Source: an uncultured Paracoccaceae bacterium (GTDB lineage Bacteria; Pseudomonadota; Alphaproteobacteria; Rhodobacterales; Rhodobacteraceae). From it: a DNA stretch of 64,000 nucleotides. This document shows positions 10,026-20,377 of this stretch, in pieces. The notes under the pieces are model-generated. The model worked only from the letters and a program-made list of their open reading frames with translations, searched no databases and had not been told where the DNA came from. The stretch covers positions 1-64,000 of the forward strand of contig CAJJBH010000035.1 of NCBI GenBank assembly GCA_905182355.1, written 5' to 3'. The position numbers were made by a program, and so were the translations under genes. Position 1 is the stretch's first letter; each line of letters opens with the position of its first letter.

Positions 10026-11120
10026 CTAGGCGGCGCGTTGGTCGGCAAGAGTTATAGCCTCAAACGATTTTAAGATAGGAAAAACTGGCTTGCCGTGTTC
10101 CGGCAGGCCAGTTCGTTCAAATAAAGCCAATAAACTTGCACTTAACTGGTCCGGTTTTCTTCGAATACGACCAATGTAGAGGCTTTCAAACGAGGAACCA
10201 GCCACTAACAACGTCTCATGTTCAGGAAGCAACAAATGTGTATATGTAACAGTTGAACCCGTCGGCTCGTACCGAGCGGCAAAACCGTTGACCAGATGGC
10301 GGGCAGGGACCAGGACGGCCTCTTGTCCGAACATATATTCGACGTCTGAACCACGAATTATCAATCTTTGATCTGGCGCGGCAATGATATCTTGGAGTAG
10401 GCCAAAATAGGGCGCGCGCAATCGAATTGGTGCAAAGCTACCCAGTGCCGGAACAGTTCTAGTCACCCGCTGAAGGATCGGAACAGCGCCGCGGCTTTCG
10501 GTCATAACTGTATCACCGCGTTCCAGATTTCGTATGTTTTTGAAACCCAAAGGTGTCGAAACAGGCGTATCACCCATCATTGTGGGCATTGGTCCAACGG
10601 GTTCAATCTGATCTGACAAAGCCACAAACACGGCATCACTGGAAAACGTTCGATCGCCCTTGCCAAGGATTGCATCGTGTAAGTCTTCGATAAAAAACGG
10701 TTTAGGGTTCTGAACTTACACCGATGTAACTGTTGAATCCTCTGGGCGTTCCAAAGACAGTCGGGCCCAGCCTGAAGGGGCATCCCACGAAAATGAAATG
10801 CGGATAACGTCCGCCCGTCCTATGCCGCGCCATCTTAACGCTGCATGGCAAACGTCACCGTGATCGCTGTGAACAAGCGTAATACCGCCCCCCGGAATTG
10901 CCTGAATAGAAAAGGCGCGGCTCCACGGGAACACGCGGTCATATCCGAACAAGACTTGCGGTTTTCCATTTGGGGACATCCGCGTTTCCAGCATCGGAGT
11001 GCCGCGGTCCAAAGCGGCACCCGGCGTCATATCTATTTGCGAAGCCGCGCGCCGATCAACGCCAAGACCATTGGGGCAAAATCGACCTTCTTTGTGATCT
11101 GCTGATGCGATCCACGTCAT
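10026..11120 (-). pseudogene. Hint-domain protein interrupted by one in-frame TAA
   Basis: ORF 10716-11120 (...LERPEDSTVTSV*) continues in frame as VQNPKPFFIEDLHDAILGKGDRTFSSDAVFVALSDQIEPVGPMP... into ORF 10026-10631; 365 codons total, TAA at 10716-10718. Confidence 0.75.
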
Positions 11121-11126
11121 TTCAAA

Positions 11127-12701
11127 TTAAGCCACATCTTGTCCGTTGACCAAAACCTTTGCCTCAAATTGGCGCAAAATACGGCGTGCTGCGGGACTGT
11201 AACCAAGTCCGGTATCAGGGTCTATTTACGGGAAAAGGGTGCAAATTTCTTCGACCACATTGTGTTCAAAACTTTTGGTAGTTTGTGGGCCAGGTAAGAA
11301 GCGTTCAGTCGCAAGACCAGCGGAATAAACAACCTGATGGCGATCAAACATGAGATGCACATAGGTGACATCACCGCCTTCACAGCGGGTTACGGACCTG
11401 TCGTTCACAAGGTCTTTGGCAGAGACAAGAACCTCTTGTTCACCAAACAGCAGTTCAGCAAGATTATCGCCGATTAAAATACGGTGCTCTGGCGACAGCA
11501 TCAATTCATCATGGGTGCCAAACGTGTTGGCGCAAATGTGGATTGGGGCAAAATTACCCTCAGCTGCGACGGTCCGTTGACCAATCCAGCGTAAGGGTTG
11601 CAGTCCCTCGTCCTTGGTCAACACAAGATCGCCCAACAGTAGGGTCTCAACACTGCGTTGACCTTGTTGGGTTGCGATCATAGTGCCCGCGACAAAACAT
11701 GGGATAGAACTGACATTAACAAAACCGATGTCGGTGTTTGTGCCATTGTCGATTGTGTAAGTGAAATTGAAGTCTTCAACATCTCCATCACCCAAAATGT
11801 TGACCGTACCATTAGCGTTAAGGGAGATGGTTTGACCTGTGTTTAGGAGGATTGGCACACCAACAGTGACGGGCTGACCATTCAGGTGTGTGATTGTTAG
11901 GCTGCCACCGCCGCCGTTGATGTCATTGGTAAGAACATCAAGGTCTTTGGACCCGTTTGGATACAGGTTTGTTGAATCTGTAATCGCAATAACTTGTGTC
12001 TGAACCGAGTTCCCCGCGATCAACAAGTTTGAATCGTAACTTGAGTCTGAAACATCGGCAACAGCGATGCGGATGGTGTTCGTCACACCTGAATTCACCG
12101 GAATGATCAGTGTCATCGTGACGGTAAAGCCATCCATCTCTGTGTTGTACTGATCTGATGTGTTGTCGATATAGAGGTTGGAGTTGTTGGTAGAGTTGAT
12201 GTTGCCCGGGTCGGTATCCCCGTTTCCAACAGCCATATCGACCAACGTTCCATTGATCCAAACGCCCACGAAATCCTGATAGACGGAGTTTTGGAATTCT
12301 GGGTATTCCTCGGATGAAAAGACAAACTGCATCGTCATGAAATCACCTGTCGGGGTGAAGTCGATATCCAGAATAGCCGCGTCACGGGTGTTTGTTCCCG
12401 CAGCTGCGTTAAGCTGACTGTCGTTGTTTATACCTCTGGTGTTTGTAGATGTGTTCGTCGACTGGTTTGATTGACCGGATGAATTTGTAAAATCGTCGGC
12501 GTCCCCCGTCGATAAAATTACCCCTGTGTCACCGGGTGTCACACCCGGTGCTACGGCATCCCCGTTTGTGTAAATGCCTGATGAATCGTTGTCGCCAAAG
12601 AACGTTGCCCCAGACACGACAACACCGTCTCCAAAGATATTCTGCGCCATTTGAAGCGCAGTTGCGTCCGTATCAATCGGAAGTTCCGATGCTGCTATCA
12701 T
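11127..12701 (-). pseudogene. Choice-of-anchor-L plus Hint-domain secreted protein, last 33 codons separated by one in-frame TAA
   Basis: MIAASELPIDTDATALQMAQNIFGDGVVVSGATFFGD...FSSEEYPEFQNSVYQDFVGVWING...IPCFVAGTMIATQQGQRSVETLLLGDLVLTKDEG...EEICTLFP*IDPDTGLGYSPAARRILRQFEAKVLVNGQDVA*; TAA at 11226-11228, next in-frame stop 11127-11129. Confidence 0.7.
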
Positions 12702-12962
12702 GTCTACCTCTGCCCAGTTTAGGAGACAGCACACGTCAAACAGCCCACAGGTTATCCTGTGTTTTCAAACGTACATCATTGGTACGAAACGCCGTTCGTT
12801 GACGGCTTTACTGCTAAGTGCCCTGCCTCGGGTCATATTATTGCATAAATCATAGCACGAGAGTTTTTGTTTTGTTAATAATTTTCATAGGATAGGCCTT
12901 GGCATCGCGCCATTTTAGCCACATTCCTGTAGATGACCCTGATCCAAGCCTGAGGAAACACA

Positions 12963-14108
12963 ATGTCTGGTATCGACCCCGTTGCACTTACCGCAGATTT
13001 AGTACGCTGCCCTTCTGTCACGCCAGCCGATGCGGGGGCGTTAGATGTCTTGGCAAAGCTGTTAGATGACGCTGGTTTCGAACTGGCTTGGGCAGATCGG
13101 GGTGGTATTCGCAATTTATTCGCCCGTTGGGGTGCAAAAGGCCACGCGAAAACCTTTGGATTTAACGGCCACACTGATGTTGTTCCCGTGGGTGATGAAG
13201 CTGCTTGGACCATGCCGCCCTTTGGTGCCGAAATTAAAGACGGCGTAATGTATGGTCGGGGTACCACAGACATGAAGTCGGGTGTGGCTGCGTTTGCCGC
13301 TGCCGCCGTTGATTTTGTCAAAGATACACCGCCAGATGGCGCTGTAATCATTGCGATCACTGGTGATGAAGAAGGGGATGCCATCGATGGCACAACCGCG
13401 TTGCTTGAATATATGGACAAGAATGATGAGGCGATGAGCGTTTGCATTGTTGGCGAACCGACCTGCCCTAATGAAATGGGCGAGATGATCAAGATTGGGC
13501 GGCGCGGGTCGCTGACTGCATTCTTTAAGGTGATCGGGAAACAGGGCCATTCAGCTTACCCGCACCGTGCCAACAATCCGCTGCCTGCGATGGCCCGATT
13601 TATGGACCAGCTGGCATCACATGAACTAGATGCTGGAACAGATCATTTTGACGCCTCAACCTTGGCCGTTGTCACCATCGACACAGGTAATCCCGCGACA
13701 AACGTGATTCCTGCCGATTGCACAGCCACTGTGAACATTCGCTTCAACGATACCCATTCAGGTGCAGGCCTTAGTGATTGGTTACAAGTCGAAGCAGATA
13801 AAATCATCGCGCAGTTCGGGGTCGAGATTGAGTTGAAGGTAAAGATTTCAGGCGAAAGCTTTGTAACTCCACCGGGTCCGCTGTCCGCCCTTGTGAGTGC
13901 AGCGGTACAAGCCGAAACAAACGTGGTTCCACAGCTAAGCACAACAGGTGGGACGTCCGATGCCCGTTTTGTCAAAAACCACTGCCCCGTTGTTGAATTC
14001 GGGCTGGTGGGTCAGTCGATGCATCAGGTTGATGAACATATTCATGTAGCTCACATTCACCAGCTAAAAACCATTTATTCCCGCATCTTGTGCGACTATT
14101 TCGCATGA
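12963..14108 (+). CDS. dapE: Succinyl-diaminopimelate desuccinylase
   Basis: [10 protein letters not shown]...[15 protein letters not shown]...[10 protein letters not shown]...[10 protein letters not shown]20 family DapE. Confidence 0.93.
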   Translation: MSGIDPVALTADLVRCPSVTPADAGALDVLAKLLDDAGFELAWADRGGIRNLFARWGAKGHAKTFGFNGHTDVVPVGDEAAWTMPPFGAEIKDGVMYGRGTTDMKSGVAAFAAAAVDFVKDTPPDGAVIIAITGDEEGDAIDGTTALLEYMDKNDEAMSVCIVGEPTCPNEMGEMIKIGRRGSLTAFFKVIGKQGHSAYPHRANNPLPAMARFMDQLASHELDAGTDHFDASTLAVVTIDTGNPATNVIPADCTATVNIRFNDTHSGAGLSDWLQVEADKIIAQFGVEIELKVKISGESFVTPPGPLSALVSAAVQAETNVVPQLSTTGGTSDARFVKNHCPVVEFGLVGQSMHQVDEHIHVAHIHQLKTIYSRILCDYFA

Positions 14109-14527
14109 CCGTCGATATTGCGCTTACCCGAAATATCGATGCTTGCCATGCGTTACGGCGAAGGGTGTTCATCGAGGAGCAGAATGTTTCTGAGGCCGAG
14201 GAAATTGACGGATTAGATGATAATGCAATGCATTTTATGGCCACCGTTGATGGCGTGCCTATGGGGACTGCACGGATAATAATAAAAGGGACAACGGCGA
14301 AAATTGGACGTGTATGTGTTTTGCGTGAACAGCGTGGCACGGGTTTAGGTGCGGCCATTATGCGTGCAGCGTTGGAGGTTTGCAAAAGCCAAGGAACAGT
14401 AAATAAAGTTGTATTAGGGTCACAATTACACGCTTTGAAGTTTTATGAACTGTTAGGTTTCGAAGCATTTGGCCCAATCTACCTAGATGCTGAAATCGAA
14501 CATCGTGATATGAAAATCGCAGTATGA
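14105..14527 (+). CDS. GNAT family N-acetyltransferase
   Basis: [19 protein letters not shown]...[27 protein letters not shown] overlap with dapE. Confidence 0.85.
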   Translation: MTVDIALTRNIDACHALRRRVFIEEQNVSEAEEIDGLDDNAMHFMATVDGVPMGTARIIIKGTTAKIGRVCVLREQRGTGLGAAIMRAALEVCKSQGTVNKVVLGSQLHALKFYELLGFEAFGPIYLDAEIEHRDMKIAV

Positions 14528-15114
14528 GGCGTGGCACTTTGATTGTCATGCTCAAGGAACCGCGCGCTGGGCGGGTGAAAACGCGCCTTGGCAATGACAT
14601 TGGTATGACAGCTGCCGCATGGTGGTTTCGCCATCAAGTTAGGCGCCTTTTGCTTCGTGTTGAGGACTCGCGCTGGGACGTCGTGTTGGCAGTCGCACCA
14701 GATCGTGCGGGTTTGCTAAGCCGTGTTTGGCCATCTCACCTTGCCCGTATTCCGCAGGGACATGGTGATTTGGGGGATCGTATGGCACAGGCTATGCGCA
14801 GCATTTCTATTGGCCCTGTTTGCGTGATTGGCGCAGACATTCCCGATGTCGGCCCCAAACAAATCGCACGTGCATTTACAGTTCTTGGAGCATCCGAAGC
14901 GGTGTTTGGGCCAGCTCGTGATGGCGGGTACTGGTTGATTGGGTTGCGCCGGACACATCCCTTACCACCCAAGATTTTCCAAGATGTACGCTGGTCCACA
15001 GAACACGCATTGGCAGATACACGCGTCAGTTTAGGTGACTTAAAAGTCGCGCTGGTTGATGAACTACAGGACGTGGACACCATAGACGATTTGAAGATGA
15101 CGTCACTGCACTAG
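14524..15114 (+). CDS. DUF2064 / TIGR04282-type glycosyltransferase-like protein
   Basis: LIVMLKEPRAGRVKTRLG ... GADIPDVGPKQIARAFTVLGASEAVFGPARDGGYWLIGL. Confidence 0.8.
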   Translation: MRRGTLIVMLKEPRAGRVKTRLGNDIGMTAAAWWFRHQVRRLLLRVEDSRWDVVLAVAPDRAGLLSRVWPSHLARIPQGHGDLGDRMAQAMRSISIGPVCVIGADIPDVGPKQIARAFTVLGASEAVFGPARDGGYWLIGLRRTHPLPPKIFQDVRWSTEHALADTRVSLGDLKVALVDELQDVDTIDDLKMTSLH

Positions 15115-15122
15115 CATGATAC

Positions 15123-17390
15123 TTGAAGCGAATGAGCCGTATTCCCACAAAGCCCGAAATTCTTGATTGGATCACATCCAATCCCACGCTGACTGCCAAA
15201 CGCGATATCGTGAAGGCCTTTGGGATCAAAGGGGCTGCGCGGATCGATCTGAAACGCATGCTCAAAGAACTAGAGGCCGAAGGGCATCTCGAGAAGCGTC
15301 AAAAGACCTATCAAGACCCAGATCGGCTGCCTCCTGTAAGTGTTTTGCAGGTTACAGGCGCGGAATCTGACGGCGATCTATACGCAAAACCGTTGGAATG
15401 GCACGGCACGGGCGCTGAACCAGTTGTGCTGCTGGTTACCAAAGCATCTGATCCTGCGCTGGGCGAAGGGGATCAAATCCTTGCGCGTGTGACTGCGGTT
15501 CAGGGTGAGAGCCACGAATATGAAGGGCGCATGATCCGTCGTATCGGCACGAATCCTGAACGTGTTCTGGGTGTTTTCCGCAAAACGGCAGAAGGTGGGC
15601 GTATTCTGCCGATCGATAAGGGCCACAGTGATGAATGGGCCGTTGGCGCAGGCGCTACAAACGGCGCTAAAGATGGCGAGTTGGTCGAGGCTGAACAATC
15701 CGGTCCAAAGGGTCGTATGGGTCTGCCACAAGCCCGCATTATTACACGTTTGGGCGACCCGTCCGCACCCAAAGCAGTGTCGCTGATTGCGATCCACCAA
15801 CACAACATTCCTGACGATTTTCCTGACGACGTTGTAGCTGAAGCTGACGCGCATACACCTGCGGATCTGGGTGACCGCAAAGACCTGCGTGAAATGCCGC
15901 TTGTCACGATTGACCCATCTGATGCGCGTGATCACGATGATGCATGTTATGCGCACGCAGACGATGATCCCTCGAATGAAGGTGGTCATATCGTCTGGGT
16001 CGCCATTGCTGACGTTGCGGCTTACGTCACACCGGGTTCGGCATTGGACCGTGAGGCGCGCAAACGCGGCAACTCAACGTATTTCCCAGATCGCGTCGTA
16101 CCTATGTTGCCGGACCGTCTTTCTGGTGATTTGTGCAGCCTGCACGAAGGTGTTCCACGGGCTTGTATTGCGGTGCGCATGAAGCTGGACGCGCATGGTC
16201 AAAAACTAAGCCATGAATTTGTGCGTGGTCTTATGCGTTCTCCTGCATCCCTGCACTACGAAGAGGTTCAAGAGGCGATCGATGGCAATCCATCTGAGCG
16301 AACAAAGGATCTATTAGAACCTGTTATCAAGCCGCTTTACGCGGCCTATGCCGCTCTACTGGAAGCCCGCGAACTGCGCCAACCGCTTGAACTGAACTTG
16401 CCAGAACGTCAGATTGTTTTGGGGGATGATGGAACCGTCCAATCGGTGAATTTCAAGGACCGCCTTGATGCGCACAAGTTGATTGAAGAACTGATGGTTC
16501 TGGCAAACGTTGCTGCTGCTGAAACGCTGATCGCTAAGAAAACTGCGCAGCTTTTCCGCGTCCACGAAGAGCCAACAAATGAGAAACTAAATGCACTGCG
16601 TGAAACCGCAAGTGCCGCTGGTTTGAATCTTGCCAAAGGCCAAGTTTTGCAGACATCACACCTAAACCGTTTGCTTGCACAAGCCGAAGGTACTGATGAT
16701 GCGGAGCTGATCAATATCACAACATTGCGGTGTATGACGCAGGCATATTATAGCCCGACAAATTTCGGGCACTTTGGTTTGGCACTCAAAAGTTACGCAC
16801 ACTTCACATCCCCAATCCGGCGTTATTCAGACCTGATTGTGCATCGTGCTTTGGTCACGACGCACGGTTGGGGTGACGATGGTTTGACCCCGGCAGACAT
16901 TGATGAGTTGGAGGGCACAGCGACCCATATTTCCGACACGGAACGCCGTTCTATGATGGCGGAACGGGACACGACAGATCGCTATCTTGCTAGCTATCTA
17001 TCCGAACGGGTTGGTGAAGAATTTACCGGTAAGATCAACGGGATCGCCAAATTCGGCATGTTTGTCAAATTAGACGATTCAGGCGCTGATGGCTTGGTCC
17101 CAATTCGCTCGCTTGGTGGGGAATACTTCCACTTTGATCGCGAGGCTGGAACATTGATGGGGGCCGATACGGGTATCACATACCGCATCGGACAGCGTGT
17201 GACGGCGAAGCTGACTGAGGCTGCGCCAATCACAGGGGGCGTCGCGTTAGAGTTGCTGACTGTTGAGGGCAAAGAGGTCCCGCGTGGCGGACGTTCTTCT
17301 CCCGCAGGTCGTTCGCCCCGCCGCAAAGCGGGACAAGCAAAACACAAAAGTGCAAAGTCGAAGCGCAAAGTGAACCGGTCGCGGCCCTAA
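15123..17390 (+). CDS. rnr: Ribonuclease R
   Basis: VTIDPSDARDHDDACYA ... FTSPIRRYSDLIVHRAL ... S1 domain and basic tail. Confidence 0.93.
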   Translation: MKRMSRIPTKPEILDWITSNPTLTAKRDIVKAFGIKGAARIDLKRMLKELEAEGHLEKRQKTYQDPDRLPPVSVLQVTGAESDGDLYAKPLEWHGTGAEPVVLLVTKASDPALGEGDQILARVTAVQGESHEYEGRMIRRIGTNPERVLGVFRKTAEGGRILPIDKGHSDEWAVGAGATNGAKDGELVEAEQSGPKGRMGLPQARIITRLGDPSAPKAVSLIAIHQHNIPDDFPDDVVAEADAHTPADLGDRKDLREMPLVTIDPSDARDHDDACYAHADDDPSNEGGHIVWVAIADVAAYVTPGSALDREARKRGNSTYFPDRVVPMLPDRLSGDLCSLHEGVPRACIAVRMKLDAHGQKLSHEFVRGLMRSPASLHYEEVQEAIDGNPSERTKDLLEPVIKPLYAAYAALLEARELRQPLELNLPERQIVLGDDGTVQSVNFKDRLDAHKLIEELMVLANVAAAETLIAKKTAQLFRVHEEPTNEKLNALRETASAAGLNLAKGQVLQTSHLNRLLAQAEGTDDAELINITTLRCMTQAYYSPTNFGHFGLALKSYAHFTSPIRRYSDLIVHRALVTTHGWGDDGLTPADIDELEGTATHISDTERRSMMAERDTTDRYLASYLSERVGEEFTGKINGIAKFGMFVKLDDSGADGLVPIRSLGGEYFHFDREAGTLMGADTGITYRIGQRVTAKLTEAAPITGGVALELLTVEGKEVPRGGRSSPAGRSPRRKAGQAKHKSAKSKRKVNRSRP

Positions 17391-18016
17391 CCCAAGGCGG
17401 CGTCCATACGGTTGATGTAGTCAGACAGGCATTGATCAGAGGCAATGCGGCGCGACAGGTCAGTTTTTGATCGGCGTCGCCCGCATAGATGCCAACATCT
17501 ATGCGAGGCTTGTGTCAGCAACGCATCGGCTGTGACCAAACAGAAACTTTCCTTGTGACAATTGCGTTTCTACGGCCGAAAGATCTGGTTCGAAGGGTTC
17601 CATTCGTTCAGATGGGGTTAGGCGGCCCAGACCTTGCACAATCATACCCTTCATCAATTTTGACGAAGCCCACTTGTGATGATCAGGCGGGGAAGTTTTG
17701 GTATTTGTTTGAAATAGATATCTCGGGTTGTCGGCCAAACCGCATCATTGCCCCAGCGATCTAACACCAGGTGAAAGTACATGTGTGCTTCGGCCATTCG
17801 TACGAAACTGTGGCTTTGCGCCTTTTCTAAACCGGAAAGCGCTGCATCAAAATTATGACCCTGCGCCTCTAGATAACGGGGAATACCATCACTGTCCCCT
17901 ATGATGCCCGTGCCTACTGAAATTGAGGCAGCGTGGCATTTGACCATTTGCGTGGATCATTCTCGTCTTTGCACTCGTGTTCCAAAATTAGCTGGTTAGG
18001 TTATGAGGGTAATCAT
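17387..18016 (-). pseudogene. Decayed glutathione S-transferase gene
   Basis: Mosaic of frames: MITLIT*PANFGTR... / ENDPRKWSNATLPQFQ / GIIGDSDGIPRYLEAQGHNFDAALSGLEKAQSHSFVRMAEAHMYFHLVLDRWGNDAVWPTTRDIYFKQIPKL... / LMKGMIVQGLGRLTPSERM...GKFLFGHSRCVADTSLA* / MLASMRATPIKN / DLSRRIASDQCLSDYINRMDAALG*; several frameshifts, stops and a shortened N-domain. Confidence 0.75.
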
Positions 18017-18098
18017 TGATGGCGCATTTTTCTATTGGACAAGCTTTAGCAATCCATACTGACAATTTTTGGCAGCATATGTCGGTATGATAAAAACA

Positions 18099-18680
18099 AT
18101 GTCACGCACTCATCGTCTTTTCCAAGTGATGCAAACCCTACGACGGCTGCCGGCACCAGTGACGGCGGCCCAACTTGCTGAAGACGCTGCCATGCCGCCT
18201 TCGGGGTCCGACGTTGACGAACTGGTTCTGGGGTAGCGCAATGTTATGGTTGTGGGTGATCCCGCATTGTCAAAGGCTGCCAAAACTTCTCTTAGCAAAA
18301 TCAAGTCACGTGCTCCTTAACGTCAAACGCACGGGCTGAAATATGCGATTTTGGATGCCCGTGGGTTTCGCACACCAACACCGCCGATCATTGATGTCTC
18401 TGTCTTGCACAAAGCAACATGGAACGAAAATTATGTGGGGTTTGATTACGTAGATAACAATGAAAGAAGTTCGACCCACAGCGTAAAGCCGTGGGTATGG
18501 TCGATATGGATTTCGACAACTGCCTTTTGGCGTGGTGCATGCTGCGAAAAGATTTCCGGGGTTTTCGACTGGACAGGTTATTGTCACTTGTCGCCACAGA
18601 GGAAAGTTTCTACCGACATCGGGTTGCACTTTTACGTGACCATCTCAACCCTATACGGGCTGAAACAGATGCGTCGGCGA
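18099..18680 (+). pseudogene. Decayed YafY/WYL-domain transcriptional regulator
   Basis: MSRTHRLFQVMQTLRRLPAPVTAAQLAEDAAMPPSGSDVDELVLG*RNVMVVGDPALSKAAKTSLSKIKSRAP*RQTHGLKYAILDARGFRTP...FDYVDNNERSSTHSVKP then frame change to GMVDMDFDNCLLAWCMLRKDFRGFRLDRLLSLVATEESFYRHRVALLRDHLNPIRAETD; HTH recognition part missing. Confidence 0.75.
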
Positions 18681-18770
18681 AGGTTCGCAACCCTTTGGAT
18701 GATCGCTTTCTTGGACACTCAATTATGGCTAGGTTGGAAACATTGAGGCAACCAAAGGTGGGTCAACAGC

Positions 18771-20099
18771 ATGAAATTTCGACACCTAAGTCTTCTTGTT
18801 GGGAGTGTTATTGGGACAGCTCAATTGGCAGCAGCGGGAGTTACCGACCAGTCACCGCGCCCAAATTCGCGGCCTTTGATTGAGCAGGTTGCTTTCAAGT
18901 CAGTTGGACCTTTGCGCCCCCTTTTACGTCCAGAAGCTTTGGAGCCTGATATCAACAAGCTAGCACCGATAAAGACCGCTTCAAACACTGGGTTTCAACG
19001 CTGGATTAAGGGCTTTAAGAAACGGGCGCTTCGAGCGGGGATCAATGACGCCACGCTTGAAGGTGCATTCATGGGAATTAGCTATGATGCTAATGTTATC
19101 AAGCGGGATCGCAACCAATCCGAGTTCACCAAAACCATCTGGGACTACCTTGATACTGCCGTGTCAAACGCACGGATCAAGAACGGTAAAGCGGCCATAG
19201 CCAAGCATAACGACGCACTAATTCTGATCGAGGCAAGGTACGGGGTCGACAAAGAAGTTGTCGCTGCAATCTGGGGGCTAGAAAGCGCCTATGGCGGCTT
19301 TCGCGGCAGTAAAAGCGTCATTCGTTCGCTTGCGACCTTGGCCTATGATGGGCGACGTGGGAAATTCTTTGAGGAGCAGCTGTTGGCCGCGTTCAAGATC
19401 CTTGAGAACGGGGATATAACGCCGCAAAACATGACTGGTAGCTGGGCGGGTGCGATGGGGCACACGCAGTTCATCCCAACGTCATATTTGGACTATGCCG
19501 TTGATTTTACAGGCGATGGTAAGCGAAATATCTGGTCGAATGATCCATCCGACGCGCTGGCGTCAACGGCGGCCTACCTGAAACATTTTGGATGGATACA
19601 GGGACAGCCTTGGGGTGTGGAAGTCACTATTCCAAACGGGTTTGATTATACATTGGCAAACCGAACCATCAAAAAATCTCCATCTAAATGGGCTGCATTT
19701 GGGGTCAAGGGGACCAACGGTCCCATCGCCAATCACGGACCTGCATCGGTGCTTTTGCCAGCAGGTGGTGAGGGGGCCGCGTTCCTAATTTTCAACAACT
19801 TCAGTGTTATAGAGGCATACAACACGGCCGATGCTTATGTCATTGGTGTGGGGCATCTTAGTGACCGCCTTAAGGGTGGTCCTGCAATCAAATCTGATTG
19901 GCCGCGATGGGATCGGGCGCTGTCTTTTGACGAGCGCCAAGAGATGCAGCGCAGGCTTACCGCCCAAGGGTTTGATACAGATGGGATCGATGGCAAAATT
20001 GGACCCAAAACAATAGATGCGGTGCGTAAATTTCAGCAAAGCAAGGGTGTGCTGCCCGATGGATATGCATCGTTCGCTTTATTGAAAAAATTACGTTAA
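18771..20099 (+). CDS. Lytic murein transglycosylase (MltB/SLT_2-type) with C-terminal peptidoglycan-binding domain
   Basis: ALILIEARYGVDKEVVAAIWGLESAYGGFRGSKSVIRSLATLAYDGRR...GSWAGAMGHTQFIPTSYLDYAVDFTGDGKRNIW...; PG_binding_1 at C-terminus. Confidence 0.92.
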   Translation: MKFRHLSLLVGSVIGTAQLAAAGVTDQSPRPNSRPLIEQVAFKSVGPLRPLLRPEALEPDINKLAPIKTASNTGFQRWIKGFKKRALRAGINDATLEGAFMGISYDANVIKRDRNQSEFTKTIWDYLDTAVSNARIKNGKAAIAKHNDALILIEARYGVDKEVVAAIWGLESAYGGFRGSKSVIRSLATLAYDGRRGKFFEEQLLAAFKILENGDITPQNMTGSWAGAMGHTQFIPTSYLDYAVDFTGDGKRNIWSNDPSDALASTAAYLKHFGWIQGQPWGVEVTIPNGFDYTLANRTIKKSPSKWAAFGVKGTNGPIANHGPASVLLPAGGEGAAFLIFNNFSVIEAYNTADAYVIGVGHLSDRLKGGPAIKSDWPRWDRALSFDERQEMQRRLTAQGFDTDGIDGKIGPKTIDAVRKFQQSKGVLPDGYASFALLKKLR

Positions 20100-20152
20100 G
20101 AGCGGCCTGTTAATCCGGCGTTTTGGCGTGCGCTGTTGGGGTGGCTTCAACT

Positions 20153-20189
20153 GAAAATGTACAATTCGATAGGCTATTTGTACATTTTC
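20153..20189. repeat. Perfect 12-bp inverted repeat GAAAATGTACAA...TTGTACATTTTC
   Basis: Arms 20153-20164 and 20178-20189, 13-nt spacer. Confidence 0.7.
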
Positions 20190-20298
20190 CATGACCCAAT
20201 AATCGCAAATTTTTGTGAAACCAAGCGTTTTGTACAATTCACGTTCCGATATATACAAAACAAACCTACGCTTAGGAAATTATGGTTAACGCGATGCA

Positions 20299-20370
20299 CT
20301 TCCCCCGTTCATTTTGCAAAATGAACTTCGGGGGAAGCTGCCGTAGGCAGGTGGGGGCTGGCCCCCTTTT
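20299..20370 (+). terminator. Three consecutive hairpins ending in T-run, downstream of transglycosylase
   Basis: CTTCCCCCG-TTCATTTTGCAAAATGAA-CTT-CGGGGGAAG, then CTGCCGTAGGCAG, then GGGGGCTGGCCCCCTTTT. Confidence 0.6.
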
Positions 20371-20377
20371 CCCCTGA

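Noticed and set aside
8955-11228. Global reassignment of TAA as a sense codon
   Set aside because: Many intact genes here end at TAA at family-typical lengths (dapD 8582, rlmN, rnr 17390, flagellin), so only local nonsense or readthrough is plausible.
12875-13492. Minus-strand 205-aa ORF inside dapE
   Set aside because: Serine/alanine-rich antisense shadow of a clearly coding gene.
15378-15989. Minus-strand 203-aa ORF inside rnr
   Set aside because: Antisense shadow; low-complexity composition and no family match.
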